Origin: Leishmania mexicana MHOM/GT/2001/U1103
Lineage: Eukaryota > Euglenozoa > Kinetoplastea > Trypanosomatida > Trypanosomatidae
Assembly (NCBI RefSeq): GCF_000234665.1
Contig: NC_018337.1
Coordinates: forward strand, 706,222-770,221
DNA length: 64,000 nt
Reading direction: 5' to 3'
Position numbers and translations under genes: made by a program
Part shown: positions 52,363 to 63,700 of the stretch, piece by piece
Numbering within the stretch: position 1 is the first letter of the stretch
Layout: every line of letters starts with the position of its first letter
Notes under the pieces: model-generated
The model's input: only the letters and a program-made list of their open reading frames with translations
Database searches by the model: none
Told to the model about the DNA's origin: nothing

Positions 52363-52605
52363 TCAGCGACCTGCACGCAGAGCCAGCACCATATTGATTG
52401 TGACGCCAGCGTGTATGTTGCACTCCTCCAGGGTTGCGTTGTCTTCCAGTTTTCGACCAGAGTGCACCAGCATGATCATCTTCTGCGGAATGCCTTCCGT
52501 CTCCTCAAGTTTCGCCTTAATGTCACCTACGGTGTTATCCGGACCGAGTACAGAGATCGAGATCCGCTGCCCTGTGGTCGAGATAACGCTAAAAGAGAAG
52601 GTCAT
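52363..52605 (-). CDS. Ubiquitin-like protein, single copy, ending Ala-Gly-Arg
   Basis: This is an 80-residue protein from ATG 52605 to TGA. The longer open frame (to 52965) is rejected because a splice acceptor lies 13 bases upstream of this ATG and the extra sequence is low complexity. The chain has the beta-grasp pattern of ubiquitin: FSFSV strand, IKAKLEETEGIP (helix 1 and the EGIP turn), HSGRKLEDNATLEE (the G-x-x-L-x-D region), and a final strand NMVLALRAGR. Aligned with ubiquitin, the LRGG tail is here LRAGR: Ala replaces Gly75, Gly76 is kept, and one extra Arg follows. If a protease removed the Arg, the mature end would be Ala-Gly instead of Gly-Gly. It could be a conjugating modifier with a relaxed tail or a domain that is not conjugated. 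Not polyubiquitin and not fused to a ribosomal protein here. Confidence 0.85.
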   Translation of the reverse strand: MTFSFSVISTTGQRISISVLGPDNTVGDIKAKLEETEGIPQKMIMLVHSGRKLEDNATLEECNIHAGVTINMVLALRAGR

Positions 52606-54046
52606 TACGTGAAACGGCTCAATCGCGAAGGGTGGGTGGGTGGGGTGGGGTGGAGGGGATGTACGAAAGTCTTTCGCAAAGAGTTCGTGAAGAAGCGCAG
52701 GCAGTTTTGAGGGAGGAAAAAAAACACTTTGACCACACAAGCACCACAGGAGTGGGTTGCTGTGTCGAACTATACTTGTCTGAGAGCTTGCCGCAGAGGC
52801 ACTGCACAAGTAGGAATTGGCGGTGCGGAATGTGCGTATCTGATGGTGGCCAATATACGCAAGAGAAGTGTGCACCTGCTGATGAGTATGTATAATCGCC
52901 TCGAAAACTAACCACAGAGTGGCACAGGGAGACGAGAAGGGCAGTGTATGCAGACTATGAGACACACGAGCTCGTCATACACGTTCGCACAAGGGAAGAT
53001 GCAAGGAGAAAGCAAGTGACAAGGACGAAGTGGTGGTGGTGGTGAGGTGAAGACAGGGGAGAGAGTAGAGCCGCTAAATTTCCGCACACACACAGGACGC
53101 TTAGAGTTTCACAAGGAGAAAAATAGCCCTGCACTTGACTGGTGCGCACGAGCTCATGAGTGTGGAGACCACGCTCCTGAATTTGGTATACACCAGGTCC
53201 ATGCAAAGCACATCGCAGAAAGTTTTCGGGCTACGTGCAGCCGACCTAAGGTGGCAGAAGACAACCCTCGTGAGCCGCTCGAACTCTCAACCATGGTTTT
53301 GACGACTCTTGTCTGGTATCTGGGCAACTCAGCGCCAGAGAACAATTGGCATAAAGCACTGCCCACGAAACGGCGCGCCAGCGAGGTGAGAATGAAGCCG
53401 CGCAAATAGCACGGCCATCACTCGGCACCATTGCCGCTCTGTTCCGTCACAGCTTTGGGTCGGTCCCACCGTTACTAGCTACGCTTTTCTGTTGCTGTTT
53501 CGTCGATAACGTTAACGGTACCCCCGGTGAACGACACACGAGTATCCCGCACGCAGCTACACTGATATATATATATATATATATGTCTGTGTGCAACGCG
53601 AAGCGTGCCTTACAGAAACAACATGGAAGTGCGCGACAGAGGAAAGGGTGTCTGAAAGGATTCCGCAGCAAAGGAAAAGGAGGAGTCGACAGGGTGCGCT
53701 GTGGCGCAGACTCAGACACGTGCACACAGACGTACATGCCCACACACACACACACACACACTGGCCGGGAGAGAGGTGTAAAGGCCACGCATCGCACTAT
53801 GTGCAAGGACACACGAATAAATAAGTAAAAAAGAAACAGGGGTGATCCAACAGAGCACGAACCGAAACGTAACAACAGCGAGAGAGGAACAGGCGAGGTC
53901 TGCAGTCCTGTACTCGCCAAAGAATACCCTTAAGAGTGCACCATACCCTGCAAAGAGGTTATTCTCCTTCGTCGGCATACCCAGGGGCGCAGCCCTTTTC
54001 TTTTTTTTGCTTCTTCGTGGTCGTGAGGACGCACGCGACCCTCAAC
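52606..54046. other. Intergenic
   Basis: This is the ubiquitin-like gene 5' side and the DoxX-like gene 3' UTR. TG run near 52640; TA repeat at about 53563-53583; CA run near 53744-53761. An 83-codon minus frame (53154-53405) looks partly protein-like but has no ATG and no supporting signals; not annotated. Confidence 0.5.
52618..52660 (-). promoter_or_regulatory. Spliced-leader acceptor for the ubiquitin-like gene
   Basis: A C/A/T-rich tract (minus strand of the GGGTGGGT-rich 52624-52660) is followed by AG at 52618-52619, 13 bases upstream of ATG 52605. It sets the short protein as the product. Confidence 0.55.
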
Positions 54047-54517
54047 TCAATTGTTCTTCTTTGCCCGCTCGTTGTCCCTCGCCACACGGGCTTGGTTGTA
54101 CCGACGACTTCGGTGGCCACTACCTGTCACAAACAGCAGCGCGCCAACGATGGACGCATTCTTGAGAATGTGCTGAACATTCTCCTCTGGAGTGTCAAAC
54201 GGGTAGTCGAGGTCGACGTAGAACGCAACCGTGGCGATGATCATCCCAGTTGCCATCACGAAGGAGAAGAAGCTGCGGCCAACGCCGAGCAAAATAAAAA
54301 GGGAAAAAGACACACACATTACACCGGCGAGGCGAACGACGTGGATGTATTCCGATGGCGAAAGCCTGACGCCCATTTTTATCAACATGCGAGGAAAGTT
54401 GCTCTTCGAAAGGAACGCCGCGCCCACTGAGGGAGCCGCCAATTTCTCAATGCCGCTGGCAATGAAGAACAGCAGCACAAGGACGAGGCCCACGTAGCGG
54501 AGGAGGTTGCGCAGCAT
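54047..54517 (-). CDS. Small DoxX-like membrane protein
   Basis: This is a 156-residue protein. The ATG at 54517 (MLRNLLRYVGLVLVLLFF) is preferred because the longer frame starts with TTG. Four hydrophobic segments: about 7-23 (followed by SGIEKL, a DoxX-like motif), 60-76, 81-98 and 121-134. In the middle DLDYPFDTPEEN marks a polar loop, and HILKNASIVGALLF is the fourth segment. The C-terminus is basic and hydrophilic (SRRYNQARVARDNERAKKNN). The size and the SGI-x-KL plus NASI-x-GALL pattern match DoxX/SURF4-like four-helix proteins, whose roles range from oxidoreductase accessory to ER cargo receptor. Function not assigned. The same strand and spacing as its neighbours support a real gene. 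Confidence 0.75.
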   Translation of the reverse strand: MLRNLLRYVGLVLVLLFFIASGIEKLAAPSVGAAFLSKSNFPRMLIKMGVRLSPSEYIHVVRLAGVMCVSFSLFILLGVGRSFFSFVMATGMIIATVAFYVDLDYPFDTPEENVQHILKNASIVGALLFVTGSGHRSRRYNQARVARDNERAKKNN

Positions 54518-55697
54518 CTTCGCCCCTCCAACAACAAAAAGCGCTCGTCTTCCAATAAAACAAACGTACCAGTAAAATAAAGAAGAGGCGTGTGAAAGGG
54601 AAGAGACACAAATAGAACGGACGGCGTAAAATGTGATCACGTGCGTGCGCCTAGGAGGAGGAAGAGGGAGGTTGCGTGGAAGGCCAGAAAAGGGAAGAGG
54701 GGGTGTGCGCCTGTCTGTGTGTGTTCGTTTGAATTGGCGGATGGGTACAAAGATGTGCGAGGCCAAGACGACAGAGACACCACACACGACCGAAGAGCTC
54801 AAGGCCTAGAGCAGGCGGCGCAAAGAAAAGTAGCGAAACCGCCTTGATCTGTATCGGGCTCGGAGGAAAGGCGGAAGTGGTGGTTCCACTAAACGTGCGC
54901 TGAGTCGAATAAGGGGAGGGAAGGGGGGCGGGGGCAGAATAAGAAAACGTTGTGCGCTGGGCAATATGAAAAGTGGATGCATGTACGCAGCTGTTTGTGT
55001 AAAAAAGTCACGACGGCAGACGCGAGGAGGAGGAGGTGTGTGTGTGTGTGTGTGTGTGTGCGTGAGGAACAAATAAAGAGGTTGCAACAAAAGGGTTAAG
55101 GTGGGTTAGGAGAGAGGGTGAAAGGGTTTAGGGGATGCATCACGACTCTGACGGCAAGAAGCAGACAACGGGTACCAGTGAGGTACAAGTGTTTTGGCAT
55201 GTCGGGGATTCCGGGATCAGCAAGCGTGTTGTGCGCGCTTTCAAGAGACGCGAAAGCCTACACAGCAGAAGAGGACATCCCACAAATCACTCGAAACAGG
55301 AAGACAGAGAGGAGAGAGGTCACGGCGGCCTTCAACATCCATAACTTCATATAACCTGAATAGTGCGCCCCCTTGTGTTGCCTTGCTCTTGGTAAATGTT
55401 TGTCATGCGGCAGTCCACCAAATCACCCAGCAGGAGCAGCAAAAGACGCAAAGAGAAGATGCGGTATGCAACACCGCTGAGGCGTGGAGGACACAGGGCG
55501 TCACAGGAGAGCAGGAACAGTCCTCGGATGCCAGTTGGGGAGGCTCGATCGTCTCATGAAGGCAGCATCCTCTTTTTTTGCTGTTTTTCCTCGTTCCCCC
55601 CCCCGGTCCATCAAAGGACACCAAGAGCTAAAGTATGAGAGGAGCAGCCACACTGCACACGCATACTACACCTCTCCCCCCAATCGGTTCGGGGCCA
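54518..55697. other. Intergenic
   Basis: No further gene supported. TG run at 55036-55060. The 5' UTR of the DoxX-like gene and the 3' UTR of the sirtuin gene lie here. Confidence 0.5.
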
Positions 55698-56429
55698 TCA
55701 CTTTTTCGAGCTCTCTTTCAGCACTCGGTCCACCCAAGCTGGCACAATTTCGCTCGCTTTGCCATAGATGGACTCCTGAAAGAGCATGCTGTTGGATCCT
55801 TCCTGAAAATTCAGCTCAAGCGTCGTCGCACCATAAACCTGCGCCCGTTTTACAAACCCGGCGGCGGGGTACACGTTTCCGGAGGTGCCGATGGCAACAA
55901 AGAGATCCGTCTTCGACAGTATCGACTCGATCTCGTCCATGCAGAACGGCATCTCACCAAACCAAACAATGTGCGGGCGCAAGGTGCCAAGCAAGCCGCA
56001 GTCGGGACAGTGGTCCACATCTCCCACGATGTCCTTCTGCCATTCAAAGACGTTCCCCGTGGCTGTGCAGCGGACCTTCAGAAGCTCGCCATGCATGTGC
56101 AGTACATTTTTCGAGCCGGCACGCTCATGCAGGTTGTCCACATTCTGAGTGACAATAACGACCTTCCTCTTTCCACTCAGCTCCTCTTCTAACCTGGCGA
56201 GTGCCACGTGCGCCTTGTTCGGCGTGACAGAGGTTAGCAGAAGATTGCGGCGACGCTCGTTGTAGAAGAGCTGGACGAGAGCCGGGTTTCTGATGAAGGC
56301 GTCCGGAGACGCTACGTCCTCCACATGGTGGTTGCACCAGAGCCCGTCGTTATCGCGAAATGTGGAAATTCCCGACTCAGCAGAGATGCCGGCGCCGGTG
56401 AGGATGGTGATACACCGGCACGCTTTCAT
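55698..56429 (-). CDS. SIR2rp3: SIR2-family NAD-dependent deacylase, CobB/SIRT5 type
   Basis: This is a 243-residue protein from ATG 56429 to TGA; length and start match the bacterial CobB-like class. NAD-binding [14 protein letters not shown] (12-25), TQNVDNLH (94-101), catalytic His113 in HMHGELL, and a Zn site with only one clear CxxC (C141-x-x-C144) plus C121; CobB also lacks the first complete pair. The YxxR motif (Tyr56, Arg59 in LFYNERR) is the mark of the SIRT5/CobB class that prefers acidic acyl groups such as succinyl or malonyl. VWFGEMPF (155-162) and the C-terminal [12 protein letters not shown] loop are also typical. NAD is used to remove acyl groups from lysine. The kinetoplastid SIR2rp3 class is mitochondrial in trypanosomes as I recall. 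No clear N-terminal presequence is seen here. Confidence 0.92.
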   Translation of the reverse strand: MKACRCITILTGAGISAESGISTFRDNDGLWCNHHVEDVASPDAFIRNPALVQLFYNERRRNLLLTSVTPNKAHVALARLEEELSGKRKVVIVTQNVDNLHERAGSKNVLHMHGELLKVRCTATGNVFEWQKDIVGDVDHCPDCGLLGTLRPHIVWFGEMPFCMDEIESILSKTDLFVAIGTSGNVYPAAGFVKRAQVYGATTLELNFQEGSNSMLFQESIYGKASEIVPAWVDRVLKESSKK

Positions 56430-57270
56430 CTACGCCTGTGCCCAGGGTTGTCTTTCTTTTTTTCCATGCATCAAAGAGGGCGGTGAGAGAAATACGCTCC
56501 AGTCCTTTGCCTTGGCGGGTGTGCAACGGGCCGGGAGAAGTCTCTGTGAGAAAGAAAGACACAGAGAGCAACAAGCGAAGGGCTGCCGTGGTGGGTGCAC
56601 AGATACACGGCGTGAGCCACATCCGAGTGCTTCACTGCAGCCAGCTCACAAGCACACCTGCGCGCGTCCTAACGCCACGGGAGCGAAAGAAAAAAAAGGG
56701 AGCCAAGCAGTGAGAGACATGCGCCTCGATGAACTGGGAGAAAGAGATCAATGGCCGCTGAGCAAAAACGCGCAGACGGTGCGAAAAGCGCACGGTTTGA
56801 AAGCTGCGCACAGAGAGGTCCAAAAACACCACCACCCATTCGCCCATGAGAGACACGCAGAGAGAGCGCGTGGCACCTCTCTCTCGATTGCAGGTAGAGG
56901 TGCGCCGTTGCCATCTGCAGACGCCCAAATAACAAAAAAGAAGGGGAGGGGTGGGTGCCAATCGCGAGGACCTCTTTATTCGGCAGCACGAACAGATATG
57001 CTCTTTTTCTTTTGTCTTTTTCTCACCCATCTATCGGGTCGCCCACATCCTTTCGTCTCCGCCTGCTTACAGTGTCTCCCCTCTCTCTCGCTCCCCTTAT
57101 TTGGGTACACCTGCACTAATATGGTGCCTACACATATCGGTGTACCTGCCTCTCTGTGTAAGCCTGTGTGAGCGCGAAAAAGGGAGACGTCTGGCGTGGC
57201 AATCCTCACGAGTAAACATTTCAAGACATCGCCTCGAAAGAACCTCAAAGCAGTTTTTTTTTTTCAGTGC
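56430..57270. other. Intergenic up to the right repeat copy
   Basis: This is the sirtuin gene 5' side. A T-rich stretch on the plus strand (about 57000-57040) and a poly-T run (57254-57264) immediately precede the repeat. The 292-codon plus-strand frame (56293-57171) is antisense and low complexity; rejected. Confidence 0.5.
56544..56569 (-). promoter_or_regulatory. Candidate spliced-leader acceptor for the sirtuin gene
   Basis: On the minus strand a CT-rich run (TGTCTTTCTTTCTCAC) ends in AG at 56544-56545, 115 bases before ATG 56429. Fits trans-splicing. Confidence 0.5.
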
Positions 57271-58539
57271 GCGTCATTCGCGTCGATGTTCTCAAATTCC
57301 ACCACTCTGTCTCTACCCCTACACCACTCATCTTCCGCGCTATGTTTAGCGCGTTCATGCCGGCATACCGATATGCGGCTCGCTCTCGGCGAAGGTCTAG
57401 AGCGAGCAAAGAGCGCCGACGACAACTGTTCCTTTTTCCTCTCGTATGAAACCCTCACTGTCGAGGAGGCGTGCCTGACACCCGCACTGTTTTCCCGCTA
57501 TCATGGCTGTCTACATCATCCAGGTGAACAGATCTACATAAATATATATATATATATAAAGAGCAGGGCCATGCTTTCCGGATCACACCAGACGTGTTGA
57601 CGAAGTGAAAAAAAACACGTGCAGCACTGTGAAGCGGATCTGCATGCACACTCCACAAAGATCTTGGTGTGGGGTGTACAGCAATACAGCCTACATACCG
57701 AGATCCGATGGACCGTGCAGCACACAAAGCGTGAGAGGGTAAAGCGAGCAGACGGAGAGGAACCGAAAAAAAAACAAAAAACACGTGTGCGACGTGCACC
57801 GGTAACCCGCCGAAATTCCTACGATCCCGTGGATCGTCCTCGCAGGTTCGCTGCGACACCATCACAGATGGACGATGTAAACAAAGCACAGGCGGCTGCA
57901 AAGAAAATCGGCGTTTCGTGCGGGAGACCCACGAGCACAAGGAAAGAGCTCTGACGTCCTTCTCGCCAATGCACATACAATGATTTCCTTTTTTTTCTCC
58001 ATCTGTTCCGTCCACCGCGAACTCGTACCCAGATATACACGTACACACACAACCACCCCTCACCCACCCCCTGTGGCACGGCGGCCACATCCGCGTCCAC
58101 GAGGACGAGCCGTCCGGCCGCTGCATCCGGCCACGTGTCTACAACGGGCTCGGTCTCTGTCCCTCACCGTCCCTACCCCTCGCAGGCATGCCAGCGCCGT
58201 CGCCGCCACCCGCACCGGGCTGCGCCGCACGCCGTGCTCCCCCCGCGGGAGCGCCTTCAGGGTCGCTACTCCAGGGCCGAGGCGGTGGCGTGTGTCGGTG
58301 GCAGTGGCAGTGGGTAGCAGGAGGGGGGTTGTGGTCTAGGCGCATACCGCACAAGCCCAGGGAGGACGCTTCCCCGCCTCCGGTCAGGGCCCTGCCAGAC
58401 CCTGCAGTGTCTGCCTGCGTGTCGTCACAGACGGCGTGGCGACCCGCCACACGGAACTTCGGATGACCGGATGGTGTAATTGGTGCTGCTCTGGTGATGC
58501 TTCCGGCACCCGCGCCTCACGAGCCCACCCGGCCGGCTG
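57271..58539. repeat. Direct repeat, right copy (1269 bp)
   Basis: Same sequence as 44038-45306 with an offset of 13233 and the same orientation. Left boundary: a poly-T run and CAGTGC; right boundary: inside the retroposon-like element where the two copies diverge (C instead of G at 58540). It lies between the sirtuin and eIF2-alpha kinase genes. Confidence 0.93.
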
Positions 58540-59245
58540 CAGCAGATACGGCATGCTTCGCACACACGCACTGTGGGATCGGCTCGTGTGGGTCAATCTT
58601 CACGCCCCGCCCCTCTGCATGCCATGCTCGGGTGCGATACGGCATGCCAGCTGTGCATAACAGGCGCTCGCGCTTTTGTCGAGTGGGGGGGGGCGTGTGT
58701 CAGGACGGCGTTGTTGCCTGGAGGGGGTTCGGGATGGTGCTCTGCCGCTTCCGGCGATGCCACGGGGCGCGGGGTGCGTGCCTGGAGGGCTTGCCCGCGT
58801 GATGCCGCGACAGTCCGGCCGCTGCTGTGAGTGCGGGGCGGTGCCGCGGATACGCATGCGCGTGCGCACACGCGGAGAGCTCACAGCCTGCCGTTCTGTG
58901 GGGGCACCGAGGGTATGGTGGTGGGGCAGCGGCAGACAACCGACGGGGGCAGCCCGTGCCGCGCGTGTGAGACGTGGGCGACGAGGTCCCGGCGTGCGAT
59001 GGGGTGCGCTTTGACGGGTGGGTGCGGAGGCTCTGGTGGGGGGTGCACCGCAGCGCGAGCGCAGCAGCGGGCAGCACGCCACGTACACCCCTTGCTGCCA
59101 CTACGAGTCTCCCGCCGTTGCAGGAATGCGAGGGCGGACGGGTGCCTGTGCGGGAGAAGGCGAGCATGGTTTCCTGTCGTCTTGCAAGCTCAGCAGCTCC
59201 ACTGGGGGTGAAGGTGTTTCCAGCATTGCCTTCCGAGTGGCATGT
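58072..59245 (+). mobile_element. Degenerate ingi/SIDER-DIRE-like retroposon, copy B
   Basis: It starts with the same signature segment (58072-58194) as copy A and shares its first 468 bases. From 58540 on it has its own GC-rich sequence with no intact open frame and then returns to A-rich DNA near 59250. The downstream body has tandem-like CGATACGGCATGC and AGATACGGCATGC motifs (about 58546-58646). The limits are approximate. Confidence 0.45.
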
Positions 59246-60759
59246 AAGAGGGAGAGCAAGACACCAAAATAAGCGAAGAGCAATAAAGCAGCAGCACGGG
59301 GAATCCATTTGCCCTCTGCAGGAACGAAGAAGCAGCATCACGTTTCCGGTGCGAGAGTACCAAATCAGAGAACGGGGAAAGAAAGGGAGGCAAGAAACTC
59401 ATGGGTGTGTATGTGCGAAATGGGAGGGTAGAAGCTATAGCGAAACACAAGGAAATACAAAGAAAAATGAACGAAACACCGAGCGAAGAGAGCGGCAGAG
59501 CAAGTCGAGCCGAAAAAAAAGAAAAAGAAAACGCCAATGGATCATGCCCCGCTCGTCATAGCTGCGAGAGGCCTTTAATACATATATAATTATATATGTA
59601 CATTCAAAGTCACTAAAACAACAACAGATGTGTGTGTGTGTGTGTCTTCGGGAAAAAAAATAGTGAGACGGCAGGGTAGGGTGGTGGCGCAGAGGGTGTC
59701 AGGTGGTGGGACATGAGGAGCGGGCGGGGGAGGGAGGAGGAAGGGGGGGTGAAACAACCGACCGGAAAAGTAAAAAAGAAAAGGTGAAACACACACACAC
59801 ACGCACACACGCACAAGAAAAACTTTAAAAAAAGAATCAACGACATCAACACACATAACAAAGTAAAAAAGAAATGAAAAAACGCTTGTGAGAAGAGGGA
59901 GAAGAAGCAGCAGGAATGGAAAGAGGAGTGATGGGGAGAGGGAGGGGAGGGGGGCAGGGAAACCGAAAACCGGAACGAAACGGAAAAAATGTGCAGTACA
60001 ATAGTCAGAGAGAGAGCAACCGTGGCACACTTCCGTGCGGCGCGAGCACATACCCCCATACGTTCTCGAATAAAATACTTACAAAGAGTGTTGAGGCCGC
60101 GAGGGTGTGCGTGGGGAAAGATGGAACCGAAATAAAAAAAGAAAAGACAAAACAAAATCCCCTCCGCGACACCACACGCGCAAAAGACGTAGCATGCGCA
60201 GAACGTCAACGAAGACACGTTCACACCAGTACGCCGAAACGTGAACCCGACTGGAGAAACAGCGTACGGAACGACTGCGATGTGACTTTCCTCTGCCTCT
60301 CTTTTTTTTTACTATTATTCGCGTTCCCTGCGACCCGGCTGTGGAAGGAGGAATACATTCGCGCACCTTCCTCACGTGCTCCCCCTTTCCAGCAACGCCG
60401 CGAGCAGAGACGAACGATAAAATACAAAAAGAGGGAGGGCAGCAGCTTCTCGTCTGAGGAGGTGTAACGAACAGCACGAAAAAAAACAAGAGGAAACGAG
60501 GGAAGTCCGTTGGCGCTACCGGCTGTTGGGCAGCACGGGGGGAGGGGGGCGAACAAAATGAGCAGAGAACAGATACCACCATCCCACACGAAAACCACTC
60601 TCATCAAGTATAGATGCGTCACGTGAAGAAGAACAACGACAAGACGCACGATAGCGGACACATTATATATAGCTATATATATATATAAAGAGAAGAGGTG
60701 CTTCATCCACAGACAAAAAGAAACGTGCCACCGAACCCTTTTTCCTCACTGCGGCCCGC
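59246..60759. other. Intergenic, 3' of the eIF2-alpha kinase gene
   Basis: A-rich, with a TA palindrome-like segment (about 59579-59600), TG/CA runs (59628-59644, 59791-59813) and TA repeats at 60663-60688. Probably the long 3' UTR of the kinase. No gene seen. Confidence 0.5.
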
Positions 60760-63700
60760 TCAGTCTGGCGCGGAGACGGTACGATCCTGTAGGTCGCGCT
60801 TCAGGATAGTGGACAGATCAGCGTCTTCTGTGTACATTACCGGGGTTGTGGGCAGCCCGTAGGGGTCATTTGCAAAAAACTCTTGTCGGGACGCAGATCC
60901 GGGCGCGACCATCTCAGAGATCTGCAGACGGCTTATTTCCGCCTCCATGTTCGGGCTGGTCGACCCGCGACGACGGTGGTGGTACGTGTTACCACGCTTC
61001 ACCATCGCTGGGGCGTGGAGAGAGGCAAGCGAGTCCCCTCGGCTAGGTATATGCTTTCCCACAGAAGCGGCGTCGCTGTCATGCGCTGACGTTGTGACTG
61101 CCATGGGCGAGGCTTCGGCAACGCTGGTACCAGTGGCGGCTTCACTGGGGAAGACGGGCAGCGAACCCACATGCGACTTCGGCTCCCGTAGCGGCGACGG
61201 AAAGGAATCCTGGACCTCCACAAGGGAGTCGACATGGCCACTGCTTGCGAGATCCGTGGCAACCGGTCGACCACCCGACGACGACGCAGCGGCGACGCTT
61301 GTGCTCAATGGTATGTTGTCGGTCTTCCTGCTTGCCATGGCTGTCGCGCTGTCGTCGACGAGAGCAGAGATGGTGGCCTTGTAATTGCCGTTACGCGACT
61401 CCGAGCGCTCGGCGCCGTCGAGAGGGGTCGGTGACGGCAGCTTCTCGGCCTCTTCATCGCTCTCTTGTGCCTCCAGCGCAACAATGAGCTTGTTGATCTG
61501 CCGAAGGAGCTTTCGTATTGGTGGTCGCTGGAGCGGGTTTGCCGCCAGCATAGACTTGATCAACTGCGCTTCGTCAGGGAACTCGGCCTCGAGCTCCTCA
61601 GGTAAGATGAGCTGATGGGCATCGGTCAAGATGCGAATGCGCTCGTGCAGCGTGGTAAAGGTGCACAGCATCTCCACTGCGATGATGCCGAGGGAGAAGA
61701 TGTCGGATGGCTTGTTCACCGGTTCGCCACGTGTCTGCTCTGGGCTCGAGTACAGTGGGCTTCCGCCGACGACCGACCTCTCCTGCTGGCCACCCGCGAC
61801 ATTCGACGCCAAGTCACCAGCGTTCCCGTTAGCGTTGCCGCGTCGTTTCGCGAGCCCAAAGTCGCCGATCTTGAGAATGTTGTCGTTGGAGACGAAGATG
61901 TTCGTTGGTTTCAAGTCATGGTGCACCACGTCCTGGTTGTGCAAGTACGCCAAGCCTTCGCCGATTTGCTTCATGTAGCGTAGCACCTCCAGCCGGAAGA
62001 AGCCGGTGCGGAGACGCAGCCAATCTGCTAGCGTACCGCGTGGGAAGTACTCCATCTGAATGAAGAGCATGTGGTATGTGTCGCCAGCATTGGAGGCGGT
62101 GTCGTGGTCGGTCCTGTGTCCGTTTGTGTTGTCGGATGTGGACACCATGAGTGAGTTGTCGCTGTAGGCCAGCGATGTTGCATCGAGTCCGTCCTCGTCG
62201 TGGTGGCACAGCTCCAGGCGGTTGGCGGTCGACACGGCGATATCTTCGATCCAGCAAAAGTAGAAGCGCACCACGTTAGCGTTGTCGAAGGAGCTGTGCA
62301 GGACGGCCTCTTGCACCACTCGCTCCTCGTCCTGCTCGTGGATGTGAATCGCCTTGATGGCGTACCGTGCATGTGTCACGCGGTGCTCGACGCAGAACAC
62401 AGACCCCTCGCCCCCAAACCCGATCTTCTCTAGGACCTTGAAGTGCAGCTGGAACAGCTTGCCCTCCTCCTCCGTTCCCGTATTCGCTTGCGAGCGGCTA
62501 TAGCTGCTGCCGCGGTCAGAGAACGTCTCGTCCAGCACGGGGGCACTTGCATGCTGCCGCGGCGAAAACTGTGCACGCAGCCACCAGCGTTCGCCGAGGT
62601 CGATGTCAACCGTGTCGTCGTCGCTCGAGCTGTTTAACACGGATGCGACGGGCTTATCGGCTGCGGAAGAATCGGCCGGACTCGAGGACGATGCGGCCGC
62701 TTTCTTCACTGACGTCTCAGACGTCTTTACCTTCTGTCGCGTTGTGGACGACGTCATCCCAAAGCCCACCTTTGATGAAGTTGCGGTGCCTTTGGTCGTT
62801 GTGGTCGCTGGGGTACTGGTTACAGGGAGGATCTTCTCACTCTCCTCATATTTGAGGGAGCGCACCTGCTCCGGCGTCGGGTACACACACGGCGAGTGTG
62901 GCGGGGACCTGCTGAGGTGCCCGAACTGGTGTTGCCGCATCTGCTCCTGCAGTGAGTCGTCTGAGTGGGGAAGCGACACAGTCGCTATGGAGGCAGAGGC
63001 TGTCGGTATAGGGCCCAAACCAAGGGTGTCCATCGACAAGGAATCCAGTATGAGGTTGAACGGGGTGCCTCTTCCGCCGTGCGGGGAGAGGAGGTCTTGC
63101 GGGAGCAGCTGCGTTGATTGTTGATGAGAGGAGGACGTCTGGGAGACTCGGTCACGGTTGCGGTCCGCCTGGGCCCAGGCGCGCTGCAGCTGCCCCCGTG
63201 GCGGCACGCCGGCGCACAAAAACGCGATGGAACCGGCGAGGCAGAGCACGTGAAAAGAGATAAAGGCGGCGGTGCGCCAAGCTAAGCCGGTTTTAATCAC
63301 CGCACCCGAGCTGCCGAAGCCCAAGAGTGGGTTCTCGCTAGAGTAGACGCCGCTCGTGCCCGTCACCGTTCTCGACGATGTCGCTGAGTCGATAGCCTGG
63401 AAAGTCACTGCACCACTTTCTCCGTTGAATGCCCCCGCCAGCAACGGCCAGGAAAGAGGCGGCGTCTCCCACCAGCTGCACTGATGGTAGTACGCGGCGA
63501 GTTCCGTCTCCTCACGCTCATCAGCCTCAATGTCATCGGTAGTCCACTCGCCACATGCGCCGCTGTCGCGACAGCTACCACGCCTTGAACCACGGCTTTG
63601 CATAACTGTCAAGAGTTGCATACCGCCGGCGGTATGCGTTGTGGGCACCAGAGCCCCAGCGAGCGAAGCAGATGTGAGCCGCGGCAGATCTGTAAATGCG

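Noticed and set aside
52606..52965. N-terminal extension of the ubiquitin-like frame
   Set aside because: A splice acceptor at 52618 and low-complexity content show that translation starts at 52605.
53154..53405. 83-codon minus-strand frame
   Set aside because: Starts with TTG, no ATG and no neighbouring acceptor; weak protein character only.
56293..57171. 292-codon plus-strand frame
   Set aside because: Antisense to the sirtuin 5' end, low complexity, opposite strand; a chance frame in GC-rich DNA.
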